Source of the DNA: Moritella marina ATCC 15381
GTDB taxonomy: Bacteria; Pseudomonadota; Gammaproteobacteria; Enterobacterales; Moritellaceae
Assembly: GCF_008931805.1 (NCBI RefSeq)
Contig: NZ_CP044399.1
Location: 1,426,001-1,490,000 of the forward strand
Direction of reading: 5' to 3'
Length of the DNA: 64,000 bases
Shown: positions 48,116 to 57,908 of the stretch, one piece after another
Position numbering within the stretch: the stretch's first letter is position 1
How the letters are laid out: every line of letters begins with the position of its first letter
Made by a program: the position numbers and the translations under genes
Notes under the pieces: generated by a model
Database searches by the model: none
Told to the model about the DNA's origin: nothing
The model's input: only the letters and a program-made list of their open reading frames with translations

Positions 48116-50526
48116 TACTTCAACAACCTTAATGAATTACCAATAACTAATAGTGAACTTAGTGACATACCTATCACGGCGATATACGGTGGTACACTGC
48201 CTGAGATTGCTAACGGTAAAATCAATGAATTATACCCCAGCGCCCACATTAAGTTTTGCTTAATTATTTTATAGGTTTTTGTTGCTGTAGCCAGCATATA
48301 TTTAACCCCGATGAAATCAGTACTTAATAACACCACATCAGCACTGTTTTTTGCTAAATCAGACCCTTCACCCATCGCGATAGATACCGTTGCAGCGCTC
48401 AGTACTGGGGCATCATTCACGCCATCACCAACCATTAGCATTAATTTTCCGTCGGCTTGTTGAGCATTGATGTAGGCTAGTTTACTTTCTGGAGACTGGC
48501 TTGTTTTTTTGTTCGTGATAGCCAAACCTTCCGTTACTTTATCAGTATGATGTTTACTATCTCCTGTAAGCAGGGTTACATAGAGCCCTGATTCGGCGAT
48601 GTAGTCTAGTGTTGTTGCCACGTTTTCGCGCATTTCATCTTGAATATAAAAACGTGCAACCAGTTGATCATTCTTTGTCAGGTAGACGAGAATGTCTTTA
48701 CCGTCGGAATCTAAGCTCGCTTGTTGAGTAAATTTAGCGGAGCCGATCTTATAATTGTCTTTGCCAAGGATCCCTGAAATTCCTAATCCGATGTGATTCT
48801 CGGTCTTATCAAATTTTATTTTTTCTTCGTCAGTCTTAAAGGCTGATGCAATAGGGTGTGTTGAGTGCTGTTCAAGCGATGTCGCTATACGCAATAACTC
48901 ACTTTGTTGTAATTCGGTATTGGACTGTAAGGTAGCATTGGACTTAATTTTAGTCAGTGTGAATGCGCCTTTTGTTAAAGTGCCGGTTTTATCAAACGCG
49001 ATCTCATCTACTTTGGTGAGAGATTCAAGCACATGTTCTTTACGAATTAAGATACCTTGTCTAGATAAATTACTCGTCGCACAGGTTAATGCTGTCGGAG
49101 TGGCTAGTGATAACGCGCAAGGGCAGGTAGCAACTAAAACTGATAGGGTGATCCAAAATGCTTTATCAGGGTCATAACCAAGCCAGAACAAGTAAGTCCC
49201 AGCAGAAATGATCAGTAATGCGAGTACAAAGTAGCGTGATATTTGATCAGCCAGAATTGAAATCTGTGGTTTTGACGATTGGGCGGTATTTTGTAAACGG
49301 ATAATTTCTGATATCAGATTATGTTTGTGGGTTTTTGTCACACAGACCGTGATCGTTTGTTCAACATTAAGACTGCCAGTATAAACATCACTTTCTACCG
49401 ATTTAACGATAGGTAAAAACTCACCGGTGAGCATTGATTCGTCAACGCTGCTTTCACCCTTGATAATAATGCCGTCACATGGGATGACTTCGCCACTTTT
49501 GACTATCACGTAGTCGTTAATTTTAAGCTGTTTAGTTGGTACCAGTTGTTCGTTTTCATCTTCATTAATACGTAATGCCATATTCGGAATAAGCTTGGCC
49601 ATGTTCGCACTGAGTTCTGAGGTTTTCTTACGGGCTCTTAGTTCTAAGTAACGGCCAAACAATAAGAAGAATGTAAACATGGAAATAGATTCAAAATAGA
49701 CTTCGCCCGTACCTGTCATCGTCGCATAAGCAGATGCGATGTATGCACCAAGTAATGCGATTGAAACGGGAACATCCATGCCGAGTGTTCGGGTCCGTAA
49801 ATTACGCAATGCGTTAGAATAGAAAGGCTGTGCTGAATAAAGCAGTACTGGCGTAGCGACGATCAAGCTTACCCAGCGGAAAAGTTGACGATACATGTCT
49901 TCCATATCGCCAAACCAAGTAGAGTAAAGAGCAACAGCAAACATCATGACTTGCATTGTTGCCAATCCCGCAAGACCTAATCGTCTGAAATAAGACTTAA
50001 GCTGTTTATTGTACATCAACTCATGCTGATCGGCTTGAAAAGGCGATGCTGTATAACCGAGGTTATTGATACGTTTTAAAATATCACTGAGTTTAATTTG
50101 TTCATCAACCCATTTAATGGCAATACGATTACTTGTCGCATTCACATTAATAAATTGAATGCCTTGGGTATTACGAAAGCTTCTTTCGATTAACCAGGCA
50201 CAAGCGGCACAAGAAAGACCTTCAACAGTGAGTGTGATCTCTTTTATGTCACCGTCTTGATAGACAAATTCATCTTGAATTTCATTATCATCGTAAATTT
50301 CTAAGCGTAATAATTCATCAGGTACTAATTGCTTTGCGGTAGGAGATAAATCAGTTCGATGCTCGTAGTATGAACTCAATCCTGATGCGACAATCATTTC
50401 CGCGACAGACTGACAACCTGGGCAACACATTTCACGCTCTTCAGGGGCAATATAAACTTTAAATTTATTTGTGTCTGTAGCTAAAACAGATTCACCGCAG
50501 TGATAACAATTAGTACCGTTTGACAT
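48115..50526 (-). CDS. ccoI: Copper-translocating P-type ATPase CcoI (FixI)
   Basis: P1B-type ATPase that supplies copper to the cbb3 oxidase (803 aa). An N-terminal cysteine-rich segment (CYHCGESV, CCPGCQ), a heavy-metal domain with LSCAACAWLIE, the membrane CPC motif (ATCPCALSLATP), phosphorylation site DKTGTLT, and GDGVNDAP. The CCPGCQ segment plus CAAC matches the FixI/CcoI class. Overlaps ccoH and ccoS by one base each. Confidence 0.94.
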   Translation of the reverse strand: MSNGTNCYHCGESVLATDTNKFKVYIAPEEREMCCPGCQSVAEMIVASGLSSYYEHRTDLSPTAKQLVPDELLRLEIYDDNEIQDEFVYQDGDIKEITLTVEGLSCAACAWLIERSFRNTQGIQFINVNATSNRIAIKWVDEQIKLSDILKRINNLGYTASPFQADQHELMYNKQLKSYFRRLGLAGLATMQVMMFAVALYSTWFGDMEDMYRQLFRWVSLIVATPVLLYSAQPFYSNALRNLRTRTLGMDVPVSIALLGAYIASAYATMTGTGEVYFESISMFTFFLLFGRYLELRARKKTSELSANMAKLIPNMALRINEDENEQLVPTKQLKINDYVIVKSGEVIPCDGIIIKGESSVDESMLTGEFLPIVKSVESDVYTGSLNVEQTITVCVTKTHKHNLISEIIRLQNTAQSSKPQISILADQISRYFVLALLIISAGTYLFWLGYDPDKAFWITLSVLVATCPCALSLATPTALTCATSNLSRQGILIRKEHVLESLTKVDEIAFDKTGTLTKGAFTLTKIKSNATLQSNTELQQSELLRIATSLEQHSTHPIASAFKTDEEKIKFDKTENHIGLGISGILGKDNYKIGSAKFTQQASLDSDGKDILVYLTKNDQLVARFYIQDEMRENVATTLDYIAESGLYVTLLTGDSKHHTDKVTEGLAITNKKTSQSPESKLAYINAQQADGKLMLMVGDGVNDAPVLSAATVSIAMGEGSDLAKNSADVVLLSTDFIGVKYMLATATKTYKIIKQNLMWALGYNSLILPLAISGSVPPYIAVIGMSLSSLLVIGNSLRLLK

Positions 50527-51017
50527 TAATCTTGCTCGCCGTCTAACTTAATTACAGAAGTATTTGGATATTGAACGTATTCTTGAACGCGCCATGCACC
50601 ATCAATTGATTCTGCACGCACACGCCATTTACCTTGCAGCATATCAGCAGGGATCTCAACGCGATAACTGCCATCACCAAATGCCGTTGCTAGCACTGAG
50701 ATGTCATGCTTAGCTAACGTAACGTGGAAGAATGAAATATTAAGCGCTTGATTCTTAACCATCTCACCGGTTGCAGGCGTAAACACGGCAAATCCGTCTT
50801 CGAATTTTAAATTAAAGGTGATGTTACGCGCTAACGCTTCATGATATTTGGTTAAATCTTGGTTAATCTTTTTACCATCTTTGTAATAATCATCAGAAAC
50901 CATATCTGGTTGATTGTTTTGAAAGATAAAAAAAGTAGACGTACCCGCAACAACGGCCAATGTAGGGAAGAAAATGACAAACCAGAACCAAGGTTCTTTA
51001 TACCAATAAGATTTCAT
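50526..51017 (-). CDS. ccoH: FixH/CcoH family cbb3 assembly protein
   Basis: A 163-aa protein with one N-terminal membrane span (WFWFVIFFPTLAVVAGTSTFFIF) and a periplasmic domain beginning DMVSDDYYKDGKKINQDL, the FixH pattern. Associates with the cbb3 oxidase during assembly. GGAG 7 nt before the ATG at 51017 sets the start; an in-frame ATG at 51053 lies too far out. A terminator separates it from ccoP. Confidence 0.88.
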   Translation of the reverse strand: MKSYWYKEPWFWFVIFFPTLAVVAGTSTFFIFQNNQPDMVSDDYYKDGKKINQDLTKYHEALARNITFNLKFEDGFAVFTPATGEMVKNQALNISFFHVTLAKHDISVLATAFGDGSYRVEIPADMLQGKWRVRAESIDGAWRVQEYVQYPNTSVIKLDGEQD

Positions 51018-51062
51018 TATGAACTCCAAGAAGGGAAAGGTGAAATTTAACAAAGTTAAAGC

Positions 51063-51096
51063 AAAAAAAAAAGCTCCATTCAGTAAATGGAGCTTT
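51063..51096 (-). terminator. Terminator between ccoP and ccoH
   Basis: On the minus strand AAAGCTCCATT / AATGGAGCTTT with a 5-nt loop is followed by a T-run of about eight to ten. It should end or attenuate ccoNOQP transcripts before the assembly genes. Confidence 0.88.
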
Positions 51097-51113
51097 AAAT
51101 TAGTACTATTACG

Positions 51114-52025
51114 TTACTTTACACTTAAACTGTAAACATAACTGCTTAATAGCATTACTTTATCTTCACCAAGGATATCACTCCATGCTGGCATTACACC
51201 GTTACGACCATACTTAACAGTTTGTTCGATAGCTTTACGAGAGCCACCATACAACCATATTTTGTCAGTCAGATTCGGAGCACCTAGCATAGTCATACCT
51301 TTAGCATCTGCACCATGACAAGCTGAACAAGTTTGAAGGAATACTTCTTTACCTGCTGCTTCTTCACGTGCATTCACTTTACGGCCAGATAAACCAACAA
51401 CATACGTTGTTACTTGATCTACTTTCTCATCACCTAGTACTGGTAACCAACCCGGCATTACACCAGCGCGGCCGTGCATGATAGTTGCTTTGATATCAGC
51501 AGGAGTACCGCCGTATAACCAAGCACTGTCAGTTAGGTTAGGGAAACCTTTTGCACCACGTGCATCAGAACCGTGACACTGTGAACAGTTTTGTAAGAAT
51601 AGGCGTTGACCTACTTTAACTGCTTCAGGGTCTTTAGCGATGTCAGCAATTTCACGGTATTCAGTGAAGTCACTGCTTTCTGTTTTAACTAGTTTGTTAA
51701 ATACAGCTGCATATTTTGCGTCAGCTGATTCAACTTCACGCTCATACTCATTCGTACTAGTCCAGCCAAGTAAACCTTTATAGCTGCCTAGACCTGGGTA
51801 TAGAGCGAAATAGATAAAACCACCAATACAAGTGAAAATAAATAAGTATTTCCACCATGTTGGTAATGGGTTATTTAACTCTTCGATACCATCGAAAGAG
51901 TGACCCATTGATTCGCCTTCTTTAACGCCTGTGTCATTTCTGTTACACATCCAAAGTAGGCCTAGACAAGCAAAGATGCTGCCTAGTGTGATCACTGTGA
52001 TCCAAATACTCCAAAAAGTACTCAT
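51114..52025 (-). CDS. ccoP: cbb3-type cytochrome c oxidase subunit III
   Basis: Dihaem cytochrome c subunit (303 aa). Two c-type haem motifs, CSQCHGSDARG and CSACHGADAKG, lie in tandem domains. The N-terminal span (STFWSIWITVITLGSIFACLGLLWM) anchors it. The ATG at 52025 is preferred because AGGAG lies about 9 nt upstream; the ATG at 52031 is only 3 nt from it. It follows ccoQ. Confidence 0.95.
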   Translation of the reverse strand: MSTFWSIWITVITLGSIFACLGLLWMCNRNDTGVKEGESMGHSFDGIEELNNPLPTWWKYLFIFTCIGGFIYFALYPGLGSYKGLLGWTSTNEYEREVESADAKYAAVFNKLVKTESSDFTEYREIADIAKDPEAVKVGQRLFLQNCSQCHGSDARGAKGFPNLTDSAWLYGGTPADIKATIMHGRAGVMPGWLPVLGDEKVDQVTTYVVGLSGRKVNAREEAAGKEVFLQTCSACHGADAKGMTMLGAPNLTDKIWLYGGSRKAIEQTVKYGRNGVMPAWSDILGEDKVMLLSSYVYSLSVK

Positions 52026-52037
52026 AATCATAAACTC

Positions 52038-52229
52038 CTAAATACGAGCAGATGTATTTTTCTGCTCTCCATTAAGTGAATCACTGTGGACTGATTCATC
52101 AGCAAATACTAAATTAGCAGCTTCATTAAACGACGATTTTTGACGTTTACTGTAAGCCCAAGCAATAATACTGATAAAAATGGCCATTAGTATTAGGGTA
52201 TAAACCCCTTGGAATGTACCGTAATCCAT
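52038..52229 (-). CDS. ccoQ: cbb3-type cytochrome oxidase subunit CcoQ
   Basis: A 63-aa single-span protein: MDYGTFQGVYTLILMAIFIS then WAYSKRQKSSFNEAANLVF, the CcoQ/FixQ pattern. It stabilises the oxidase complex. It sits between ccoO and ccoP in the conserved order. Confidence 0.92.
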   Translation of the reverse strand: MDYGTFQGVYTLILMAIFISIIAWAYSKRQKSSFNEAANLVFADESVHSDSLNGEQKNTSARI

Positions 52230-52239
52230 AAGTTACACC

Positions 52240-52842
52240 TTATTTTAATGCATGACCTAATGATTGCAGGTAAGCAACCAAAGCGTCTAGTTCAGTTTTA
52301 CCTTTAACAGCTTCTTCTGCACCAGCGATATCAGCATCTGTGTACGGAACGTCAAAGTAATCTTTAAAGATACTTAGTTTCGCTGCAGATTCAGAACCGT
52401 CTAATACATTTTCAGCTAACCAAGGGAAAGCAGGCATGTTTGACTCAGGAACAACACTACGTGGGTCAAGTAAATGCGCACGCTGCCAATCATCAGAATA
52501 ACGACCACCAACACGTGCTAGATCTGGACCTGTACGTTTTGAACCCCATAAGAACGGATGTTCCCATACTGATTCACCAGCAACAGAATATGCACCATAG
52601 CGCTCTGTTTCTGCACGGAAAGGACGGATCATTTGACTATGACAAACGGCACAGTTCTCACGGATGTAGATATCACGGCCTTCCATCTCTAATGCTGTAT
52701 AAGGACGTAGAGTATCTAAAGGCTCAGTTGTATCTTTTTGCCAGAACAGTGGCGTAATCTCAACCATCGCACCAAAGCTGATCGCAATGACGATGAAGAT
52801 TGCTAATAAACCAATGTTCTTTTCAATTAATTCATGTTTCAT
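52240..52842 (-). CDS. ccoO: cbb3-type cytochrome c oxidase subunit II
   Basis: Monohaem cytochrome c subunit (200 aa), anchored by one N-terminal span. Haem motif CAVCHSQM and the CcoO segments [21 protein letters not shown] and [18 protein letters not shown] are visible. Directly after ccoN. Confidence 0.96.
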   Translation of the reverse strand: MKHELIEKNIGLLAIFIVIAISFGAMVEITPLFWQKDTTEPLDTLRPYTALEMEGRDIYIRENCAVCHSQMIRPFRAETERYGAYSVAGESVWEHPFLWGSKRTGPDLARVGGRYSDDWQRAHLLDPRSVVPESNMPAFPWLAENVLDGSESAAKLSIFKDYFDVPYTDADIAGAEEAVKGKTELDALVAYLQSLGHALK

Positions 52843-52855
52843 AACTATCTCCTAA

Positions 52856-54283
52856 CTATGCAGCTTCAGCGTCAGCTTTGATTGAGTGATCTGCAGCAGA
52901 GATTGTTTTAAAGACGTTGTACGCCATTAATAACATACCTGTCACAAAGAACACACCACCAAGGAAGCGTACGAAGTAGAATGGATATGAAGCTTGTAGT
53001 GATTCAACAAAGCTGTACGTTAATGTACCGTCAGCATTTACCGCTCTCCACATTAGACCTTGCATAACACCCGAGATCCACATTGCAACAATGTAAAGTA
53101 CAGTACCAACAGTTGCTAACCAGAAGTGAACGTTAATCAGCTTAACGCTGTACATACGACCTTGGTTAAATAACACTGGGATTAAGTGGTAGATAGCACC
53201 GATAGATACCATTGCAACCCAACCTAGCGCACCTGAATGTACGTGACCAACAGTCCAATCAGTGTAATGCGAAAGTGCATTTACACTCTTAATTGCCATC
53301 ATTGGACCTTCGAACGTAGACATACCGTAGAAAGATAAAGAAACAATTAGGAAACGTAAGATCGGGTCATAACGTAGTTTATGCCATGCGCCAGATAGCG
53401 TCATGATACCGTTGATCATACCACCCCATGATGGAGCAAATAAGATTAACGACATAACCATACCAACTGATTGAGTCCAATCAGGTAGTGCTGTGTAATG
53501 AAGGTGGTGAGGACCAGCCCAGATGTACAGCGATACTAATGCCCAAAAGTGAACAATCGATAAACGGTAAGAATAAACAGGGCGATTAGCTTGTTTTGGT
53601 ACGAAGTAGTACATCATACCCAAGAAACCAGCAGTTAGAAGGAAGCCCACTGCATTATGGCCATACCACCACTGAACCATTGCATCAATCGCACCACCGT
53701 AAATAGAATAAGATTTCATTCCATTTAGTGGGATAGCTGCACTGTTTACAATGTGTAAAACAGCAACGGTTAAGATGAACGCACCAAAGAACCAGTTTGC
53801 AACATAAATGTGCGACGTTTGGCGTTTAATGATGGTGCCGAAGAATACAACCGCATAAACAACCCAAACTAGCGTGATTAAGATATCAATCGGCCATTCA
53901 AGTTCTGCGTATTCTTTTGACGTGTTATAACCAAGTGGTAATGATATAACGGCAGAAAGAATAACAAGTTGCCAACCCCAAAATACAACAGCAGGTAAAA
54001 TGCCACCAAATAGGCGAGCTTGACACGTGCGTTGGACAACATAAAACGATGTTGCCATTAGGGCCGAGGTACCAAATGCAAAGATTACTGCATTGGTATG
54101 TAGGGGACGAAGACGGCTATAAGTTAACCAAGGTGTATCGAAATTTAGTGCAGGCCAAATTAGCTGTGCTGCAATTAGCACACCTACTGACATACCAACA
54201 ATACCCCAGATAACAGCCATCACAGTAAACTGTCGTACAACTTTATAGTTATAGTCAGTTTTTATAGGTGAATGAGAGCTCAT
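52856..54283 (-). CDS. ccoN: cbb3-type cytochrome c oxidase catalytic subunit I
   Basis: Haem-copper oxidase catalytic subunit (475 aa) carrying the low-spin haem b and the haem b3-CuB site. Ligand segments are visible: [23 protein letters not shown] (CuB His), GPHHLHYT (CuB His pair) and [11 protein letters not shown] (haem histidines). It gives a high-affinity, low-oxygen terminal oxidase. First gene of ccoNOQP, with two FNR boxes upstream. Confidence 0.97.
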   Translation of the reverse strand: MSSHSPIKTDYNYKVVRQFTVMAVIWGIVGMSVGVLIAAQLIWPALNFDTPWLTYSRLRPLHTNAVIFAFGTSALMATSFYVVQRTCQARLFGGILPAVVFWGWQLVILSAVISLPLGYNTSKEYAELEWPIDILITLVWVVYAVVFFGTIIKRQTSHIYVANWFFGAFILTVAVLHIVNSAAIPLNGMKSYSIYGGAIDAMVQWWYGHNAVGFLLTAGFLGMMYYFVPKQANRPVYSYRLSIVHFWALVSLYIWAGPHHLHYTALPDWTQSVGMVMSLILFAPSWGGMINGIMTLSGAWHKLRYDPILRFLIVSLSFYGMSTFEGPMMAIKSVNALSHYTDWTVGHVHSGALGWVAMVSIGAIYHLIPVLFNQGRMYSVKLINVHFWLATVGTVLYIVAMWISGVMQGLMWRAVNADGTLTYSFVESLQASYPFYFVRFLGGVFFVTGMLLMAYNVFKTISAADHSIKADAEAA

Positions 54284-54479
54284 ATTTTGCTTCCGGTGCT
54301 ACGAATTATTAAACATCTTACGATGCGTGAATACCCAAAAAGAATATGTGTAAATCTAGGTAATCTAAATTGACAGTCATACTCAGATGGGGATATTACG
54401 CGATTTTACGTAACATTAACAGCGGAATTTGTTGGTTATATTGTTAAAAAAGCACGAATATATGTCTATTGGGGTAGGC

Positions 54480-54493
54480 TTGATTTAGATCAA
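54480..54493 (-). promoter_or_regulatory. FNR box 1 upstream of ccoN (perfect)
   Basis: TTGATTTAGATCAA is an exact match to TTGAT-N4-ATCAA, 197 nt upstream of the ccoN start. Confidence 0.72.
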
Positions 54494-54530
54494 TTAAATC
54501 AGACGGAAAAAACGAATTTAGACCTGTGGC

Positions 54531-54544
54531 TTGATTATGATCAA
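54531..54544 (-). promoter_or_regulatory. FNR box 2 upstream of ccoN (perfect)
   Basis: TTGATTATGATCAA is a second exact match, 51 bp from the first (centre to centre), close to five helical turns. Confidence 0.72.
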
Positions 54545-54654
54545 CTAAAAATTATTTATGAATTTTATGTTTTTAATGTATCTTTTGGACAGAAATATGA
54601 AGAGCTATAAAAATTGATAAGCAGGTAATAATAAAGTTAGCTTAATGTTAATAA

Positions 54655-54697
54655 AAAAGGCTAGTAACTCGCACTACAAAGTGAGTTATCAGCCTTT
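54655..54697 (-). terminator. Terminator after pgm
   Basis: On the minus strand AAAGGCT / AGCCTTT closes a long imperfect stem (GATAACTCACT with AGTGCGAGTTA) and is followed by T6. Confidence 0.82.
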
Positions 54698-54746
54698 CCA
54701 TGACAATATAATTGACGCGTTATGTTTATGAGTTATTCGCGTTGTT

Positions 54747-56384
54747 TTATGCTTTCAAAGCAGCAGAGACAATTTCTTGTGCTTCGCTTAAAATTAACGC
54801 TAGATGTGTTTCATCTTTAAAGCTTTCAGCATAGATTTTGTAAATTGCTTCTGTGCCAGATGGGCGTGCAGCAAACCAACCATTTTCAGTTGTTACTTTC
54901 AAACCACCAATTTTACCATCGTTACCTGGCGCCTTGGTTAATTTAGCGGTAATTGTTTCGCCTGCTAAGGTTTCTGCCTGAACGAGCTCTGGAGACAAGT
55001 TAGATAGAATTGCTTTTTCTTCAAATGAAGCGGGTGCATCAATACGGTTGTAAACAGGTGAACCGAACTCTTCGGTCAGTTCTGCATAAAGTTGTGCAGG
55101 ATCTTTACCTGTTACCGCAAGTATCTCTGCAGATAGTAGTGCTAAAATGATACCGTCTTTATCTGTTGTCCAAACAGTACCGTCTGTGCGTAAGAATGAT
55201 GCACCAGCACTTTCTTCGCCACCAAACGCAAAACTTGCGTTGTGTAAACCATCAACAAACCATTTAAAACCAACAGGCACTTCACAAAGTGGGCGTTCAA
55301 TTTTCGCTGCTACACGGTCAATCATCGAGCTTGAAACCAGTGTTTTACCTACTTTTGCATTTACTGGCCAGTTTGTGCGGTGAGTAAATAAGTATTGGAT
55401 TGCAACTGCAAGGTAATGGTTTGGATTCATTAAGCCACTTTTAGTGACAATACCGTGACGGTCATAATCAGGATCATTACCAATGGCGATGTCAAAATCA
55501 TCTTTTAAGCTGATCAAACTTGCCATTGCATAAGGTGATGAGCAATCCATACGGATCTTGCCATCTTTATCTAGGCACATAAATGAGAAGCTTGGGTCAA
55601 CGCGATCATTTACCACAGTAATATCTAAATTGTATTTAGCTGCAATCACATCCCAATAAGCAAAACCAGAACCGCCTAATGTATCAACGCCGATCTTAAT
55701 GCCTGCATCTGCAATGGCTTTTAGGTTAAGGACGTTTTCTAAGTCAGCAACGTAAGCTTCAACATAATCGATTTCTTGATAATGGACAGAGTCAGTCGCG
55801 ATAGCAAAGCTTAGACGCTTAACTGCCACTAAACCTTCAGCGATAATGTCGTTTGCACGGTTTTCAATAATCTTAGTTACATCGCTATCTGCTGGACCGC
55901 CGTGTGGTGGGTTGTATTTTATACCGCCATCTTGAGGTGGATTATGTGATGGTGTGATCACAATACCATCAGCCTGAATAGTGTTGCTGCTGTTGTGCGC
56001 TAAAATAGCGTGTGAAATAACAGGAGTAGGTGTAAAACCGTCATTAATTTGGACTCGTACATCTACACCATTTGCAACTAAAACTTCAATAACTGAAATA
56101 TTCGCAGGTTCTGATAGTGCATGAGTATCTTTACCGATGAATAAAGGTCCGGTAATACCTTGTTCAAATCGGTATTCAGCAATTGCTTGGCTAATAGCAA
56201 GGATATGGTCTTCATTAAAAGAAGATGCAAAAGCGTTGCCGCGATGACCAGAAGTACCAAATGCAACACGCTCGGCAATTTTTGCTACATCAGGTTTGTT
56301 GATGTAATAGTTAGACACTAGTGCTGGAATGTTACAAAGATCTGAATTTAGCGCCTTTTGTCCGGCTCTTGGATGAACTGCCAT
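54747..56384 (-). CDS. pgm: Phosphoglucomutase (alpha-D-glucose-1,6-bisphosphate dependent)
   Basis: Interconverts glucose-1-P and glucose-6-P, linking glycolysis to polysaccharide precursors. 545 aa, near the 546 of E. coli Pgm. Active-site phosphoserine loop [12 protein letters not shown], metal loop [10 protein letters not shown] and the sugar-binding [10 protein letters not shown]; the C-terminal phosphate-binding [17 protein letters not shown] is intact. Single gene. Confidence 0.96.
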   Translation of the reverse strand: MAVHPRAGQKALNSDLCNIPALVSNYYINKPDVAKIAERVAFGTSGHRGNAFASSFNEDHILAISQAIAEYRFEQGITGPLFIGKDTHALSEPANISVIEVLVANGVDVRVQINDGFTPTPVISHAILAHNSSNTIQADGIVITPSHNPPQDGGIKYNPPHGGPADSDVTKIIENRANDIIAEGLVAVKRLSFAIATDSVHYQEIDYVEAYVADLENVLNLKAIADAGIKIGVDTLGGSGFAYWDVIAAKYNLDITVVNDRVDPSFSFMCLDKDGKIRMDCSSPYAMASLISLKDDFDIAIGNDPDYDRHGIVTKSGLMNPNHYLAVAIQYLFTHRTNWPVNAKVGKTLVSSSMIDRVAAKIERPLCEVPVGFKWFVDGLHNASFAFGGEESAGASFLRTDGTVWTTDKDGIILALLSAEILAVTGKDPAQLYAELTEEFGSPVYNRIDAPASFEEKAILSNLSPELVQAETLAGETITAKLTKAPGNDGKIGGLKVTTENGWFAARPSGTEAIYKIYAESFKDETHLALILSEAQEIVSAALKA

Positions 56385-56633
56385 GTGCGATTTTATCCTT
56401 AAATAAATGAAAGCTGTTATTAATTAAATTGTTATTATTATACCTCTAATAAGTTAATTTTGGCACATCCTTTCAATTGAAACTCTAATTTTGTTCAATA
56501 AACTGGTCCAAACAGTTATTTTTGTGGTTTCTATAACCAGTAAATTAATCGGATTAATTTAGACTCTAGTCAGATGCTGATCGCTTATGATAAAATCAGG
56601 AGTATAAATTATTTATTTAAACTAGAGTTAATC

Positions 56634-56915
56634 ATGGCCAGAACAGCTGCAGCACTACACATACTTGTGAAACACGAATCTAAAGCATATGAAATATTGG
56701 CTAAATTGGAGAAGGGTGAAAACTTTCAAAAGTTAGCAAAATCTCATTCTCTTTGTCCGTCTGGCAAAAAAGATGGTGGTAACTTAGGCGAGTTCAGAAA
56801 GGGAGCTATGGTTCCTGCCTTTGATAAAGTTTGTTTCAATGGTGAAATCTTAACGCCTCACCTTGTGAAGACGAAACATGGCTGGCATATTGTGAAAATC
56901 TTGTTTAGAACATAA
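56634..56915 (+). CDS. ppiC: Parvulin-type peptidyl-prolyl cis-trans isomerase PpiC
   Basis: A 93-aa cytoplasmic parvulin without signal peptide: ARTAAALHILVKHES, AKSHSLCPSGKKDGGNLGEF and MVPAFDKVCFNG, KHGWHIVKIL. Length equals E. coli PpiC. The frame is open to 56574, but the family start MARTAAALHILVK is at 56634. Ends at a bidirectional terminator. Confidence 0.93.
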   Translation: MARTAAALHILVKHESKAYEILAKLEKGENFQKLAKSHSLCPSGKKDGGNLGEFRKGAMVPAFDKVCFNGEILTPHLVKTKHGWHIVKILFRT

Positions 56916-56940
56916 TAGAGCTGTTTTAGCTGTCACAAAA

Positions 56941-56976
56941 AAGCCCCCAATTAATTTGAATTGAGGGCTTTTTTTA
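56941..56976. terminator. Bidirectional terminator between ppiC and the DsbA-like gene
   Basis: AAGCCC-C-CAATT / AATTG-A-GGGCTT stem with one mismatch, 6-nt loop, flanked by an A-run and T7. Confidence 0.86.
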
Positions 56977-56996
56977 TGCCTGTATTTTTAAAGACA

Positions 56997-57668
56997 TTAT
57001 TTTTCTGAGTATGCTTTTTTAACTTCACGTGCAATGAGTGCTTTAAATGGTTCTGCACCAAACTGTTTTAGCGCGACACCATTGACATAGAATGTCGGCG
57101 TTTTGAATACTTTGAGTGTTTTAGCATCTTTGGCATCTTGCGCCATACGCTCTGCGATAACAGGGCTTTGCATATCAATCTTAAGCTGTGCAATGTCAAT
57201 ACCAGCGTCCTGTAGATATGGATATAATAAATCTACATTGGCAACGTGATTGATTGCCCAATTATTTTGATAATACAAGGTAATGCGTAGTGCATCCCAG
57301 AACTTGTTCTGCATTTTAGTTGCTTCTAATGCAGCAACTACAGAGCCAACGTTTTTATGGAAGGCTACCGGTCGAACAACTAAGTTAACTTTCCCTTTAT
57401 ATTGTTTTATTTGGCTTTTAACAAGCGGGTAAAAGGCACGACAGGACTCACAAGCAGGATCAAAAAATTCAACAATTGTTACTTTGGCATGTTTACTACC
57501 AAAAATAGGCGCGTTTTCACTATATAGATGTTGTTCAATATTTTCATCTGACGTTGACGGTATTAATAAGAATGCAGCAATCACGACAGCGATGCTTAAT
57601 ATTACGATGGATATGAATTTATTTTTCTTTTGTTGTTCTAAACTTTTTTTTGTTGCTAACTTTTTCAT
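56997..57668 (-). CDS. Membrane-anchored DsbA-family thiol:disulfide protein
   Basis: A 223-aa protein with a basic N-terminus and one membrane span (about aa 18-36), then a periplasmic DsbA/DsbG-type thioredoxin domain. The active site is Cys73-Glu-Ser-Cys76 (FFDPACESCRAFYP) with the cis-proline loop KTPTFYVNG. Anchored single-domain members are often disulfide isomerases or ScsC-like reductases; no DsbB/DsbD partner is adjacent, so direction of reaction is open. Confidence 0.85.
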   Translation of the reverse strand: MKKLATKKSLEQQKKNKFISIVILSIAVVIAAFLLIPSTSDENIEQHLYSENAPIFGSKHAKVTIVEFFDPACESCRAFYPLVKSQIKQYKGKVNLVVRPVAFHKNVGSVVAALEATKMQNKFWDALRITLYYQNNWAINHVANVDLLYPYLQDAGIDIAQLKIDMQSPVIAERMAQDAKDAKTLKVFKTPTFYVNGVALKQFGAEPFKALIAREVKKAYSEK

Positions 57669-57834
57669 GAATAAACCTAAGTGGAAAATGAAATATGTTT
57701 CGTATTTTAGATTTAAAATGTAATAACGTCTTGATCAAACTTCAATTTATGCACAAAAAAATGCAGATAATGACTTATTAGGTTGATGAAACTGACACTA
57801 GACTAAGTTGTAGGCAACATCGGCATGTAGAATG

Positions 57835-57877
57835 AAAAAACCAGCGCCAAATTTTAACATCTGCAGCTGGCTTTTTA
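57835..57877 (-). terminator. Terminator after the porin gene
   Basis: On the minus strand AAAAGCCAGC / GCTGGTTTTT (one G-U) with a 20-nt internal loop, followed by T residues. Confidence 0.75.
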
Positions 57878-57908
57878 TTGTCTTTATTTTTATATAAAGA
57901 GGGGATTG

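Larger units (their letters stand above)
54284..54746. promoter_or_regulatory. Regulatory region upstream of ccoNOQP
   Basis: 463 bp between ccoN and pgm, both on the minus strand. It holds two perfect FNR boxes and the pgm terminator (separate entries). I did not assign a promoter. Confidence 0.6.

Noticed and set aside
56501-56517. AACTGGTCCAAACAGTT upstream of ppiC resembles a FadR operator
   Set aside because: Only the left half fits the FadR consensus; ppiC is not a fatty-acid gene and the fadD region has no such site.
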